Below, one piece after another: positions 22,440-32,102 of a stretch of DNA of 64,000 bases. The stretch's first letter is position 1, and every line of letters starts with the position of its first letter. Under the pieces are notes generated by a model that was given only the letters and a program-made list of their open reading frames with translations, searched no databases and had not been told where the DNA came from. This DNA is from Rhinatrema bivittatum (taxonomy: Eukaryota; Chordata; Amphibia; Gymnophiona; Rhinatrematidae): assembly GCF_901001135.1 (NCBI RefSeq), contig NC_042618.1:302046624-302110623 (forward strand), in the 5' to 3' direction. The position numbers and the translations under genes were made by a program.

Positions 22440-22670
22440 ATCACCCTTCATATTGGAGTTTTTACTCCTTGTAGACAATACAGACAATATTCCAGGATTG
22501 GAAAATAGGGTGCTTAAGGCTTGGAAATTAAAAAGTGTTAATGATGTCTCAGTTCTGTATAACAAAGCTTAAGATTTTTTAAATATGTCTGAGTAGTTTC
22601 AGGAACAATTTTGCTTCTCTAATAAACAATGTTATGCTTATTTTCAGGTTAGACATTATATATATATATA
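22440..22670 (+). pseudogene. L1-like ORF2 C-terminal region, 5' part
   Basis: The plus strand encodes a degraded L1/Tx1-type ORF2 C-terminal segment: the IPGLENRVLKAWKL block, then FCFSNKQCYAYFQVRHYI, matching the family plan of a 'F..L..Q.F..F.YLQ.RH' motif downstream of the reverse transcriptase. Two in-frame stops are visible. The frame is cut at 22670 by the hAT element and continues at 25439 in the same phase across the TSD. Confidence 0.6.
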
Positions 22671-22739
22671 CAGGGGCGGATTGACCTATCGGGAGATCGG
22701 GCATCCCCCGGTGGGCCGGTCTAACTGGTCACATGGTCT

Positions 22740-23310
22740 CGACCGCGTGGCTCTTCCTCAGCCCCTCCCAGCCAGCCCCCGCCATTAGACCAAGCCAGCG
22801 TGGGCCGAAGAAATGAAAATAGAGGCCGGCGGAGGCCGAAGAAAGGAAGATCAGCCAGCCCCCGCGGAAGACCAAGCTGGCAGGGGCCGAAGAAAAGAAG
22901 ATGGGAGCCTCCCAGCCAGCCCCCGCCAGAGACCAAGTCAGCAGGGGGCCGACTAAATTGAAATCGAGGCCGACGGCGGCGGCCGAAGAAAAGAAGATGG
23001 GCGCCTCCCAGCCAGCCTCAAGCAGGGGCTGGCTGGGCAGCACCTATCTTCTTTTCTTCGGCCCCCGCCGGCCTCGATTTTAATTTCTTCGGCCCCCCGC
23101 CAGAGACCAAGCCGGGGGGCCGAAGAAATTAAAATTGAGGCAGGCAGGGACCGAAGAAATTAAAATCGAGGCTCCCACTGAACAGCTGGTCTCCGGCGGT
23201 GGTTAGCAGCACCGGTGTTCACTTCTTCGGCCCCCGCCGGCCTCGATTTTAATTTCTTCGGCCTCCACCGGAGACCAAGAGGGCTGAAGATCGGAAGGGT
23301 GCTTCTGTGT
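22740..23310. repeat. GC-rich array with direct and inverted units inside the hAT element
   Basis: Units built on ggccgaagaaa.gaa, tcccagccagcccccgcc and agaccaag occur several times. From about 23035 onward the same words also appear in reverse orientation (tcttcttttcttcggccccc). The open frames on both strands are by-products. Confidence 0.8.
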
Positions 23311-24030
23311 GTGAGAAAGGAACGTGCGCGTGTGTGTGTGTGTGTGAATGTGAGAAAGGAACGGTGCTTCTATGTGTGTGTATGTGAGAAAGGAATCTGC
23401 CAGTTTAAAAAAAATGAAATGTGATAGTACATATACCTCAACTTTTGTGCTGGTAGTGCAACTTTTGAAAAGTTGGATGAAAGATTAAATTACTGAATGT
23501 TAAGCATCCCTCTTCTGGAAAATAAAATTTAGCAAAGTGGGTAGAGACAAATAAATACTAAAGCAAAAAAAATTAAACTATTTAAAATGTTCATCTCAGC
23601 AAAATCACAAATTTAAGATACTGATGCCAGGTGGGGTTTGTTTGGTTTTTTTTAAAGCATAATTTAAGCATGAAGACTAGAATAGTTCCAATCTGAAACG
23701 GTTTTGCCATTTTTTTAAGCCTTTAGAAAATGTATACTTTTAAATGACTAAGACTGGAATCTTCCCATTTAAAAGGGAAGTCGACTAAGGATGTCTTTCG
23801 TTGCCATATATCCCACATAAATAATCATGTGACTGATAGTTTGAAGAAAGACACTTGCTTTATTGCCTGAAAGCGCAAAACAAGAGAAGCTGTACTGTGT
23901 GGGTGGCTGTCCCTTGGGAGGACAGAACCTGAAGGAAGGATGTCATTTCGCCTTCTGATAGGAATGTGGTTTTCTTATTTAATGGTTTGGATCATCACTT
24001 TTAGTAAAAGTAAAAAAATGCTGCAAGTCT
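23311..24030. other. hAT interior, GT-rich then AT-rich
   Basis: A (GT)n-bearing segment (about 23325-23395, with repeated 'gtgagaaaggaac') is followed by AT-rich sequence with no recognisable coding region. Confidence 0.5.
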
Positions 24031-24039
24031 GAAAGCAAG

Positions 24040-24405
24040 GTGCTTCTGTGAGAGTGTAATGTGTATGTGAGACAGGGAGGGTGCTTCCGTGTGTCAATGC
24101 GTGTGTGCAAGTGAGATGGAGCAATTTTTTGGCTGGCTTGTGGCTGTGAGATAGAACATGTGTGTGATTGAAAGCTTGTGTGTAAGTAAGGGAGAGCGAG
24201 AGCATTGTGTGATTGAGAGAGACTGGCCAGAGAGGTGACGTGTATATGTGTGAGACTGATCAGGGAGATGACTGGTATGTGTGTGTGTGTGAGAGAGAGA
24301 GACTGGTTGGGGAGATGATTGGTGTGTGAGAGGCAGAAATTGGTCTTGAGGGTATGACTGGTGTGTGTGTGAGTGTGAGAGAGAGAGAACAGATTGGTTG
24401 TGGTC
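24040..24405 (+). repeat. GT/GA minisatellite inside the hAT element
   Basis: Roughly 45-base units of the plan gtgtgtgtgagagagagagactggtt.gggagatgactgg recur several times with variation. The reverse complement resembles the ctctcacacac minisatellite at 21001-21485. Confidence 0.75.
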
Positions 24406-24830
24406 CCTAAGGAAGAGGACCGTGAGGACAGCTTCAGCAGCTACTGCTGCTTCTGGTGTGGCCTGCAAGGGAAAGGAGTAGGAGAACTGCTGGAGAGGGT
24501 AAGTAAAGGTGGCTTTTTAAGTTCATTTTTCTTGATTGACTATCATTTTAATTATTGAGTAGTATGTGATGTGTCTGCTGTTTGAAATATTTTATTGGTG
24601 TTTGGTAAAGGTTTCAAAATTTGCTTGAGTCTTTAATTATTGGATATTCTATTCATCATCTGTTTTGAAATTATTTTATTAGTATGATTTTATAATTATG
24701 ATTCATGATTTATATATCTTGATTTTATTGATTGTTTCATGAGGATTAGTGACATTTTTGTTTTTCCATTGTTGCACTGAATAGATTCTGGCGTGATACA
24801 TTTTACAGTTTAGATTTTGTCTGTACATTT

Positions 24831-25020
24831 TATTTTATTTATTTAAGATTTTTATATACCGGCATTCGTGATACAATCACATCATGCCGGTTTACAGAAA
24901 ACAAGGGGTGTACAATGAACAATTGCGTAACTTATTGGTGAGGAAGTAAGCAGTTACAAATAACAGGGGAAATAAAACTGGGAGAAGAGAAAATACAGGA
25001 TAGGATAACATTAGATAACA
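24831..25020 (-). mobile_element. L2-like LINE 3' end inside the hAT element
   Basis: Minus-strand copy of the tail (attttatttatttaagatttttatataccggcattcg). The same terminal block is present at 28172-28283 and 21486. It is either a later insertion into the hAT element or part of what the hAT element carries. Confidence 0.65.
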
Positions 25021-25438
25021 ATAAAGATATTTACATTAGCTAAACATTAGCTGTAGATATTTCTATTTATACTTTATGTGGCTTTATTCTGTGTTTGGTG
25101 AGAGTTTGTGTTCTGCATGCAAAGACTGAGATGAAGCATTCTTTTAGCATGTGGTTTCTCTGTAGGGATCTGTAGTAGCTTGGCCTGTTCTGTTTTCCTG
25201 ATAGGAGGTGTATTGATATTTTAGATTGTGGTGTAATATTTGTGGTATTCTTTTTCATAGTTGGGGTTGTTATTCTTTGAGTTTTGGCAAATAGTACTGT
25301 GTTAATATGGGAGGATCATGCCGAAATATAGGGGTGTGTACATATATATGTAAATTATATTGTATATGTAATTGGGTACCCATGGGCCAGTATGGAGAAA
25401 AATCCCCCGGGCCACTATTTTCCCTCAATCCGCCCCTG

Positions 25439-25950
25439 TATATATATACTCCTTGAAATGGCGTTTTGAACTTTTATTTCACCCTGCTGCCTTGGAAGGT
25501 GAAATACAAACTATTGTTACACTAGATAATAAACTTTCATATTGGTATAAATTAAGATTCAAATTTGGTCCTCTGTTGTTAGAAGGGTTATCAAATTATT
25601 GGAGCAAAGTGCTAGGATCGGATGTTTCTTCTAAAGATATGGTGCTCTTCTTTTCTGTTATTGGTAAAATGTCCAGTGATGCATGCTTGATTTCAAGAAC
25701 TGCAATTTAAAATGCTGCATCACTCCTATACAGACTCAGTGAAGACATGAGGAATGGGAATAGTTCAATCAGCCTCATGTATTAAATGTCACGTGATAAG
25801 TGGATCTCTGGGGCATAATTTAGCATATGCCTCAAGATATTTTATTTTTGGACAGCAATGTTTACTATTCTTGAACATATTACTTCATATAGGCCTCGTT
25901 TTTTTGTGGCAAATAGCAATTATTGGGGTACCTGTAATGGGCACATGGGT
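25439..25950 (+). pseudogene. L1-like ORF2 C-terminal region, 3' part
   Basis: This continues the frame broken at 22670. It encodes YSLKWRFELLFHPAALEG and a SYWYKLRFKFGPLL block, then after a frameshift (about 25754) a CIKCHVISGSLGHNLAY segment. The CxxC..GxxxH arrangement resembles the zinc-knuckle-like end of L1 ORF2. The remnant has stops between the blocks and is nonfunctional. Assignment to the L1/Tx1 group rests on motif order only. Confidence 0.5.
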
Positions 25951-25989
25951 CACCTGCAGGGTACAAATACGGATATTGATTGTTAAACA

Positions 25990-26230
25990 TCATGAGTCCA
26001 ATATTCAGTAGGCTGTTTAGTGGACAAGTTAGGCTAAAGTTAGCCAGATAACTTGTCCTGTATATTCAGCGGGATAAACATCCCACTGAATACATTTTCC
26101 TAAAGTTGTCCTGCAACATGTAGCCAGATAACTTAAAAACCTAACTAGCTATGTTTGAATGTAGCTGGTTAGATTTTAAGTTATCCAGCCTTGAGTGGTC
26201 GGATAATTTCTTACTAAAATAGATAATATA
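25990..26230. mobile_element. TTATCTGGCTAA-type MITE, copy 2
   Basis: The segment 'gagtccaatattcagtagg' is followed by repeated words gttagccagataactt, acatgtagccagataactta and gttatccagcc. These match copies 1 and 3. Boundaries are approximate and the right side grades into unassigned sequence. Confidence 0.6.
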
Positions 26231-26639
26231 TCTTCAAAAGATATCTAGTTAAGTAGCAATTTAAAAAAAAGGAAGGTCCTATGGCCTGGTTCTTTGCCTT
26301 CCCCCACCAACTTTGGGGGTCCAACAGTTGGACCATGCACCCAATACCCCCTAATACCTTCTTAAATAAAAAAGGATGCTCCAAATTGTTTCCCCTCCCC
26401 CTCCCTAGTTCAATCAATATTTAATCTACTGCTGCTGCCAGAACCTCCCACCCGTTTGGTCTTAAACTACTGTGTTGCATACATCCCACCTTCCCATCCT
26501 CCTGAACCCACCGCCATCCTCCAAACCTTAAAACTCTCCACTGGGAGCAGGGTATGAATTTACCCACTCCTGGCGCATGCTCCAGCACAACTTCTGTCAC
26601 AAGCTGCACTGGAAGCATGAACTACACACAGTGCAAGTG
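26231..26639. other. Unassigned C-rich sequence
   Basis: This may be the interior of the preceding MITE. It contains 'ctttgggggtccaacagttgga' (a small palindrome) and C-rich stretches. No coding signal. Confidence 0.35.
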
Positions 26640-27410
26640 CTAGAAGTGTAAACCTATGGTGGCATTTCTGGAGTGACGTTCTCAACAGAGACAGTCCTCT
26701 GCAAGATGATACTTGCAAGGGTAGCTACCCCAGCAGTACTGTTGTGAGGAGCAGTTATCTTTGAGTTGATAAGTGGAGAAAAAGCATCTTCATTGTCACT
26801 CTGACATGCCCTATGGTTTATTTTGTGGCTTTCTTTGGCATGCAACAGGAAACTAGTATTTTATTTCAGGTTCGGCAGTGGGGGTTGTTTTTAAGGTGGT
26901 CTTGGGGACCTCAGAGGTAACATTTGAGGTCCTCACTGTCAAGGCTTATTGCTCCTTGGCACTGGTGATTTTGCTGGTGTGGTGGGTATCTGTGACAATG
27001 GTGGTGGTAGAAGGTCCTAGCAGCAGTGTTAGAGATGCTAAGACTTTGGCCCCCAGAGGCACAGGTATATTTTTGGCTGGAGGGCTTTGCAACTGCTGGG
27101 GTATTGGCAGCAGCTGCAGATGAGAAGGCTGCAAAGGAGGCAGGCTCAGGGGTGGCAGCCTTGTTGTTTTTCTTTGCCTTAGGGCATACCTTATGAGTAT
27201 GCCCCCACCTCCTGGCACAGGAAGCATCTCGCCTCCTCTGTGCTGTAAGATATGGTATATAGTGCCCCCTGATGTGGGATGATGAATAAGCCCTCCACCT
27301 CTTGCCTTCTCTGCAGTAGCTTTAGAGTACTCCAGGACTATCACCCTGTAATTCACAACTTGATCACTTATCATTTCAACCTGCTGTATATTACTGAAAC
27401 TTGATTATCT
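26640..27410 (-). pseudogene. L1/Tx1-like ORF1 remnant with zinc knuckle
   Basis: On the minus strand, broken frames encode an ORF1-like nucleic-acid-binding protein. One frame carries a VNYRVIVLEYSK..IYHILQHRG stretch. The next encodes RCFLCQEVG and, after a one-base shift, GHTHKVCP, which together form a CCHC-type zinc knuckle. Downstream it is alanine/proline-rich. In Tx1/L1-type elements ORF1 binds the element RNA and often ends in CCHC knuckles. The RNA-binding core is missing, so this is a C-terminal fragment. Confidence 0.5.
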
Positions 27411-27610
27411 GACTCTGTCACACCTTTATTGAAACAATGTTGTCCCCCCTGATTATTCCTATGTCTCCCAACCTCGAAGCTACCTGCATGGGGAGGTTTA
27501 TTGGTTATATATAAAACTCTCTGCAATTTATCGATCGTTGTATCACTAATTCAGCTCCCTACGAACCTTTACTACTCACTGCCAAAGATTTAAAAGTCTG
27601 TTTAGCTTAC
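27411..27610 (+). mobile_element. L2-like endonuclease fragment
   Basis: The plus strand encodes pieces of an apurinic-type endonuclease: an ITETWL-like start (tattactgaaacttgattatctg), a C..P.YS block and a GGGLLVIYK-like block (catggggaggtttattggttatatataaaa). This order is that of the L2/CR1 endonuclease N-terminal half. It is abruptly followed by an inverted CR1. Confidence 0.5.
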
Positions 27611-27783
27611 CTAAGAACATAAGAACATGCCATACTGGGTCAGACCAAGGGTCCTTCAAGCCCAGCATCCTGTTTCCAACAGTGGCCAACCCAGGCCATA
27701 AGAACCTGGCAAGTACGCAAAAACTAAGTCTATTCCATGACTGTTGCTAGTTATAGCAGTGGCTATTTTCTAAGTCAACTTAA

Positions 27784-28029
27784 TTAATAGCAGGCAATGG
27801 ACTTCTCCAAGAACTTATCCAATCCTTTTTTAAACACAGCTACACTAACTGCATTAACCACATCTTCTGGCAACAAATTCCAGAGTTTAATTGTGCGTTG
27901 ACTGAAAAATAACTTTCTCCGATTAGTTTTAAAAGTGCCACATGCTAACTTCATGGAGTGCCCCCTAGTCCTTCTATTATCCGAAAGAGTAAACAACCGA
28001 TTCAGATTTACCCGTTCTAGACCTCTCAT
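27784..28029 (-). pseudogene. CR1-like ORF2 C-terminal end
   Basis: An 81-residue frame with the same tail as the other copies: MRGLERVNLNRLF, RTRGHSMKLACGTFKTNRRK, TIKLWNLLPEDVV and KKGLDKFLEKSIACY. It belongs to the long minus-strand CR1. A stop just upstream separates it from the connection region. Confidence 0.85.
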
Positions 28030-28171
28030 GATTTAAAACACCTCTATCATATCCCACCCCCTCAGCCATCTCTTCTCCAAGCTGAAAAGTCCTAACCTCT
28101 TTAGTCTTTCCTCTACCGGTTCACCTTTATCTACATGTTTATTAACTCCTTCAAAAAAGTGAAGCAGATTT

Positions 28172-28283
28172 ATTTTATTTATTTATTTTATTTATTTAGG
28201 GATTTTTATATACCGCAGTACGTAAAATGATACATCACCTCGGTTTACAATAAACAATAATTAGCAACAGGCTTTACAGATAA
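28172..28283 (-). mobile_element. Truncated L2-like insertion with TSD
   Basis: A 112-bp minus-strand L2-like 3' tail (ttatttattttatttattta then gatttttatataccgcagtacg). The flanks carry cagattt on both sides (28165-28171 and 28284-28290), and removing one copy restores the CR1 sequence. This is a clean example of target-primed insertion. Confidence 0.8.
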
Positions 28284-28337
28284 CAGATTTGTGAGGCAAG
28301 ACTTGCCTTGGGTAAAGCGATGCTGACTTTGTTCCAT

Positions 28338-28658
28338 TCAACCATGTCTTTCTATGTGTTCTGTGATTTTGATATTTAGAACACTTTCCACTATTTTTCC
28401 TGGCACTGAAGTCAGGCTAACCAGTCTGTAGTTTCCCGGATTGCCCCTGGAGCCCATTTTAAATATTGGGGTTACATTAGCTACCCTCCAGTCTTCAGGT
28501 ACAATGGAAGATTTTAATGATAGGTTACAAATTTTTACTAATAGATCTGAAATTTCATTTTTGAGTTCCTTCAGAACCCTGGTGTGTATACTATCCAGTC
28601 CAGGTGATTTACTACTCTTCAGTTTGTCAATCAGGTCTACCACATCTTCTAGGTTCAC
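28338..28658 (-). pseudogene. CR1-like reverse transcriptase N-terminal part
   Basis: A 106-residue frame with the family blocks LKSSKSPGLDSIHTRVLKEL, KICNLSLKSSIVPEDWR and VANVTPIFKMGSRGNPGNYR, then SLTSVPGKIVESVL. This is the finger region that precedes the palm of CR1-type reverse transcriptases. It ends where the palm should begin, because the next segment is deleted. Confidence 0.85.
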
Positions 28659-29075
28659 TGTAATTTAGTTCAGTCCATCTGAATCATTACCCATGAAAAC
28701 CTTCTCTGATATGGGTATCTCCCCAAAATCCTCTTCAGTAAACACCGAAGCAAAGAAATCATTTAATCTTTCCACAATGGCATTATCTTCTCTAATTGTC
28801 CCTTTAACGGTCCAACTGACTCCCTCACAGACTTTCTGCTTCAGATATATTTTTAAAAGTTTTTACTGTGAGTTTTTGCCTCTACGGCCAACTTCTTTTC
28901 AAATTCTTTCTTAGCCTGTCTTATCAATGTCTTACATTTAACTTGCCAATGCTTATGCAACACCCCTTGCATACCTTTTAGCTTTGTAGCTGCTCCTTTC
29001 AGTTTTTTTCCAACTATTTTTCTCATTTTATCAAAGTTACCCTTCCAGTCACTAATTCAAATTTGATCATATTAT

Positions 29076-29379
29076 CTTTGAGTTCAAAAATTCACTTTAT
29101 TTCATATATATATTTAGCATTGTTAATATTTATTTCTACGTTAAACAGTTATACTGCTTATATTAAATAATATAATTCTTTATTTATTACCAGTTAAACT
29201 ATTATTTTTATTTATCACTATGTTAAATTGTCATCCATTTATACTGTTCCATATGTTCTACGGTTCCATGTAAAGCTCCACTCTCTGTTGAGCAGTTCTT
29301 TGTTTTATGTAAACCGGAGTGATTTGTAGTCCCTACAAGAACTTCGGTATATAAAAATTAAAAATAAATAAATAAATAA
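29076..29379 (+). mobile_element. L2-like LINE 3' end with TSD
   Basis: A plus-strand insertion ending in cggtatataaaaattaaa followed by an (AAAT)n run. The flanks carry atattat on both sides (29069-29075 and 29380-29386). It interrupts the minus-strand CR1 copy. 5' truncation is typical of LINE insertion. Confidence 0.75.
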
Positions 29380-29603
29380 ATATTATGATCACTATTGCCA
29401 AGCGGCCCCACCACCGTTACCTCTCTCACCAAATCCTGTGCTCCACTGAGAAATAGATCTAAAATTGCTCCCTCTCTTGTAGGTTCCTGAACCAATTGCT
29501 CCATAAAGCTGTCATTTATTCCATCCAGGATCTTTATCTCTCTAGCATGTCCCGATGATACATTTACCCAGTCAGTATTGGGGTAATTGAAATCTATAAA
29601 CAA
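29358..29603 (-). pseudogene. CR1-like endonuclease C-terminal piece
   Basis: An 81-residue frame with FIDFNYPNTDWVN near the start, then LVQEPTREGAILDLFLSG and GPLGNSDHNI. It matches the GDFN..W, PTR..LDL and SDH blocks that end the apurinic-type endonuclease of CR1 LINEs, which nicks the target DNA. The catalytic SDH is present, but the N-terminal half is missing. Confidence 0.8.
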
Positions 29604-29605
29604 GA

Positions 29606-30164
29606 GACGTGGTACTGAAAGATTCTTTAACTTGCAAGGCTGTATATAACAATGCTTTGTATATATTTAGAATGTAAATTTAAGGACCATCATACCACCC
29701 ATTGTGCTCACAAGTTAGAACTTGTATTTCATGCACTTCATTTGGGTCACTTTTAATCACTGGTCCGAATCAGTTAGCATCCGGTAAATTAATTTTCAAT
29801 GTTCAAAAGAATTTTTTTGATTTTTTTAAAGTATATATTTAAAAAGTATGAACTTTCCTTCTGTAGCTGTCGGGGTTAATCGTCCGACGTGCGCGTTTCA
29901 CAACACTGCTGCTTCAGAGACATCAATTCAAACTCTCCTGATCCAGCACTCCCCTTCCGATTCTGTAACGGGGGTGTACATCAACGATGCAAGTTTGTGC
30001 GATGCTGCAGGTCCATCAAAATTTCAGACCCAACGCCATTTCCCCGCTTGAAAATTTTTGATGTCTCTGAAGCAGCAGTTCAAACGGAAACCTCATGCGA
30101 CAAGGCATCTTTATCAGACATGGTAGAAATAGTCAGTCGGGAACTCAACTGATTAAAAGCAGTG
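29606..30164. other. Unassigned segment with an inverted 21-bp motif pair
   Basis: Not recognisable as any of the LINEs or LTR elements in the window. It contains two copies of a 21-bp word in opposite orientation (29906-29926 and 30058-30078). Each is followed, in its own direction, by a GAAAC word, giving a ctgaagcagcagt..gaaac layout reminiscent of hammerhead-bearing Penelope-like repeat ends. See findings. Small open frames here are not convincing. Confidence 0.35.
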
Positions 30165-30169
30165 ATCAA

Positions 30170-30757
30170 TGTCTCTAGGGTCCTCTCAAAAGGTGGCCCC
30201 TCTCACAGCCCTTACAAGGAAAGGGGCAGATGCCACGAACTGGCCCCTGGAAGCACGCCGGGCATTCGAGGGCTTGAAGGAGGCCTTTTTAGTAGACACA
30301 TGTTTACACCACCCAGATCCTCTGTGACCGTTCATTGTAGAGGTGGATGCATCCAATCTCACTGTAGGCACATTCTCACTCAAGTTTCTAGTAAAGGGAA
30401 ATTACTTCCATGCTCTTATTTTTCCCCGAAAGTTCTCTGTGGCAGAAAAGAACTATGGTATTGGGGACAAGGAGCTACTGGCCATCAAACTGACATTTGA
30501 GGAGTGGAGACAGTGGTTGGAAGGGGCCCAACATCCTATTGTAGTGTATACTGACCACTAAAACCTGGAGTTCTTATGCCGGGCTCAGTGTTTGAATCCT
30601 AGACAAGCCCGCTGGTCCCTTTTGTTCAGTTGCTTCAACTTCTCTTAACGCTATCGACCAGCGACTAAAAATGTATGAGCTGATGCCTTATCTCATATCA
30701 AGGAACTGGAGGAGGAGGATAACCCACACCAGTATATCCTCGAACCTGCAAGAATCA
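30170..30757 (+). pseudogene. Ty3/gypsy RNase H region, broken
   Basis: Adjacent frames encode WPLEARRAFEGLKEAFL, then a VEVDASNLTVG block (first RNase H aspartate), FPRKFSVAEKNYGIGDKELL (the glutamate-bearing block), and VVYTDH (second aspartate), followed by a stop where the family has a lysine or glutamine, and then NLEFLCRA. The last block, ADALSH, lies near 30680. RNase H removes the RNA strand during reverse transcription. At least three stops interrupt this domain. Confidence 0.85.
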
Positions 30758-30759
30758 GT

Positions 30760-31488
30760 GTGGCAAGCAGCACCATCACCCCAGGAGACAGGATTGTAGT
30801 ACCTCTTCAGCTTCGGAAGAAAGTTCTATCTTGGGCCCATGATTCCCTTACTAGTGGACATGCTGGGAGAACTAAAACCCTAGACCTCTTGACTCGGTAC
30901 TATTGGTGGCCTCGCATGAGACAAGACGTCAACCTGTATGTAAGTTCCTGTCCCACTTGTGCAAAACAAAAACCTATTCCAGGTTGCCCGTGGGGTCTTC
31001 TCCAGCACCTGCCAATCCCTGTGGAACCCTGGACACATCTTTCCACAGACTGCGTAGTGGACCTACCCTCTTCCGAAGGGAAGACAGTTATTTGGGTTAC
31101 CGTGGACCGTTTCTCAAAAATGGCCCACTTTGTTCCTTTACCCAAATTGCCATCAGCTCCAGTGCTGGCCCAGCTGTTCATGCAGCACATCTTCCAGGCT
31201 CATGGTCTGCCTTTACATATTGTGTCAGACAGGGGTCCACAATTCACTGCACGATACTGGAGGGCATTGTGCAAGGAATTTGGGGTTCAGTTGGATCTCA
31301 CCTCAGCATTTCACCCACAAAGCAACAGACAAGTGGAGCGCACCAATTGCACATTGAAGGCTTTCTTGCGGACCTTTGCTACTGAAAGTCAGAATAATTG
31401 GGTGTCCCTATTACCATTAGCTGAGTTCTCTTACAACAACCATGCACACTCTTCCACGGGGAGGTCCCCATTCCTGCTGGTAAACTGA
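30760..31488 (+). pseudogene. Ty3/gypsy integrase core
   Basis: A 242-residue open stretch holding most of the integrase. The zinc-binding HHCC motif is complete (H27, H34, C64, C67), and the catalytic triad is present as D97 (STDCVVD), D157 (VSDRGPQF) and E193 (SNRQVERTN), with 35 residues between the last two. The usual SDG of the family is SDRG here, and QTDGQTER-type residues have changed to QSNRQVER. The enzyme inserts element cDNA into the host genome. A stop codon (at the LVN end) cuts the frame before the C-terminal part, so it is inactive as annotated. Confidence 0.92.
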
Positions 31489-32102
31489 AGACAACCCAAG
31501 ATACCTTTGCCACTGCCAGTAACAGTCCCATCTCCAGTGGCTCAAATGACAGCTCAGCAACTTCATGCCCTCTGGAACACAATTCAAGAGAAACTTCAGC
31601 ACACAGCAGCAACAGCAAAAAGATTTGCCGATTGTCATCGCCGTCCAGCTCCAACCTTTCTGCCAGGAGACAAGGTTTGGTTGAGTTCCAAAAATATCCA
31701 TCTTCGTCTGCCCTCTCGGCAACTGGCACCTAAGTTCTTCAGACCATTCCGAATAACGGAGAGAGTGGGTGCAGTATCTTATCACTTACGCTTGCCCTCT
31801 ACATTGAAGATTCAGAATGTATTCCACGTCTCCCTTCTCAAGCCAGTGATTCTCTCCAAATTTAATCGCAAACTACCTGATCCCCTGGAGATACCTTCCA
31901 CAGTGGAGATGGTCTATCAAGTTCGTGAAGTACTAGATGTCCGCTTCCTTCATCGTAGATGAGAGTACCTTCTATCTTGGGAGGGATGTGGTCCTGAAGA
32001 CAACACCTGGGAACCTGCTCACAACATCCTAGACAAATCACTTCTACGCCAGTTTCACCTGGATCATCCTGGAAAACCCGGCCCTCCGAGGAGGGGGCGT
32101 AC
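31489..32102 (+). pseudogene. Ty3/gypsy integrase C-terminus with chromodomain
   Basis: After the stop the same phase continues: an A..FAD.HRRPAPTFLPGDKVWL block, the LAPKFFRPFRITERVG (GPY/F-like) block, HVSLLKPV, and then a chromodomain: YQVREVLDVRFLHRR, a stop, YLLSWEGCGPEDNTWEPAHNI. The aromatic cage pattern (Y..W..W) fits chromodomains, which steer integration of chromoviral gypsy elements toward marked chromatin. Another stop lies within the chromodomain (after HRR). The end overlaps the start of the LTR. Confidence 0.88.

Larger units (their letters stand above)
22671..25438. mobile_element. hAT element, 2.8 kb, non-autonomous
   Basis: The ends are inverted repeats of 14 bases (caggggcggattga and its complement) and the flanks carry an identical 8-bp duplication, tatatata (22663-22670 and 25439-25446). 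An 8-bp TSD with a CAGGGG-type terminus is the signature of the hAT superfamily. No transposase domain was found inside. The interior holds a GC-rich array (22740-23310), GT-rich minisatellites (23310-23400, 24040-24400) and an L2-like tail (24831-25020). It splits an L1-like ORF2 remnant. Confidence 0.85.
27612..29605 (-). mobile_element. CR1-like LINE, long minus-strand copy with two nested insertions
   Basis: Minus-strand CR1 extending from the octamer tail (27612) through the C-terminal tail, the connection region, the reverse transcriptase start (28338-28658) and the endonuclease end (29358-29603). Two L2-like tails are inserted in it (28172-28283 and 29076-29379), each flanked by a 7-bp TSD. 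The palm domain between about 28130 and 28330 is deleted. All frames are broken. Confidence 0.85.
30165..32102 (+). mobile_element. Ty3/gypsy (chromodomain type) 3' half, copy 1
   Basis: The pol region runs from the end of the reverse transcriptase (a TRKGAD..WPLEA-like connection) through RNase H, integrase with HHCC and DDE, the GPY-like linker and a chromodomain, and abuts a 3' LTR at 32103. In-frame stops and 5' truncation make it nonfunctional. No 5' LTR, gag, protease or RT palm is present in this copy. Confidence 0.9.
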
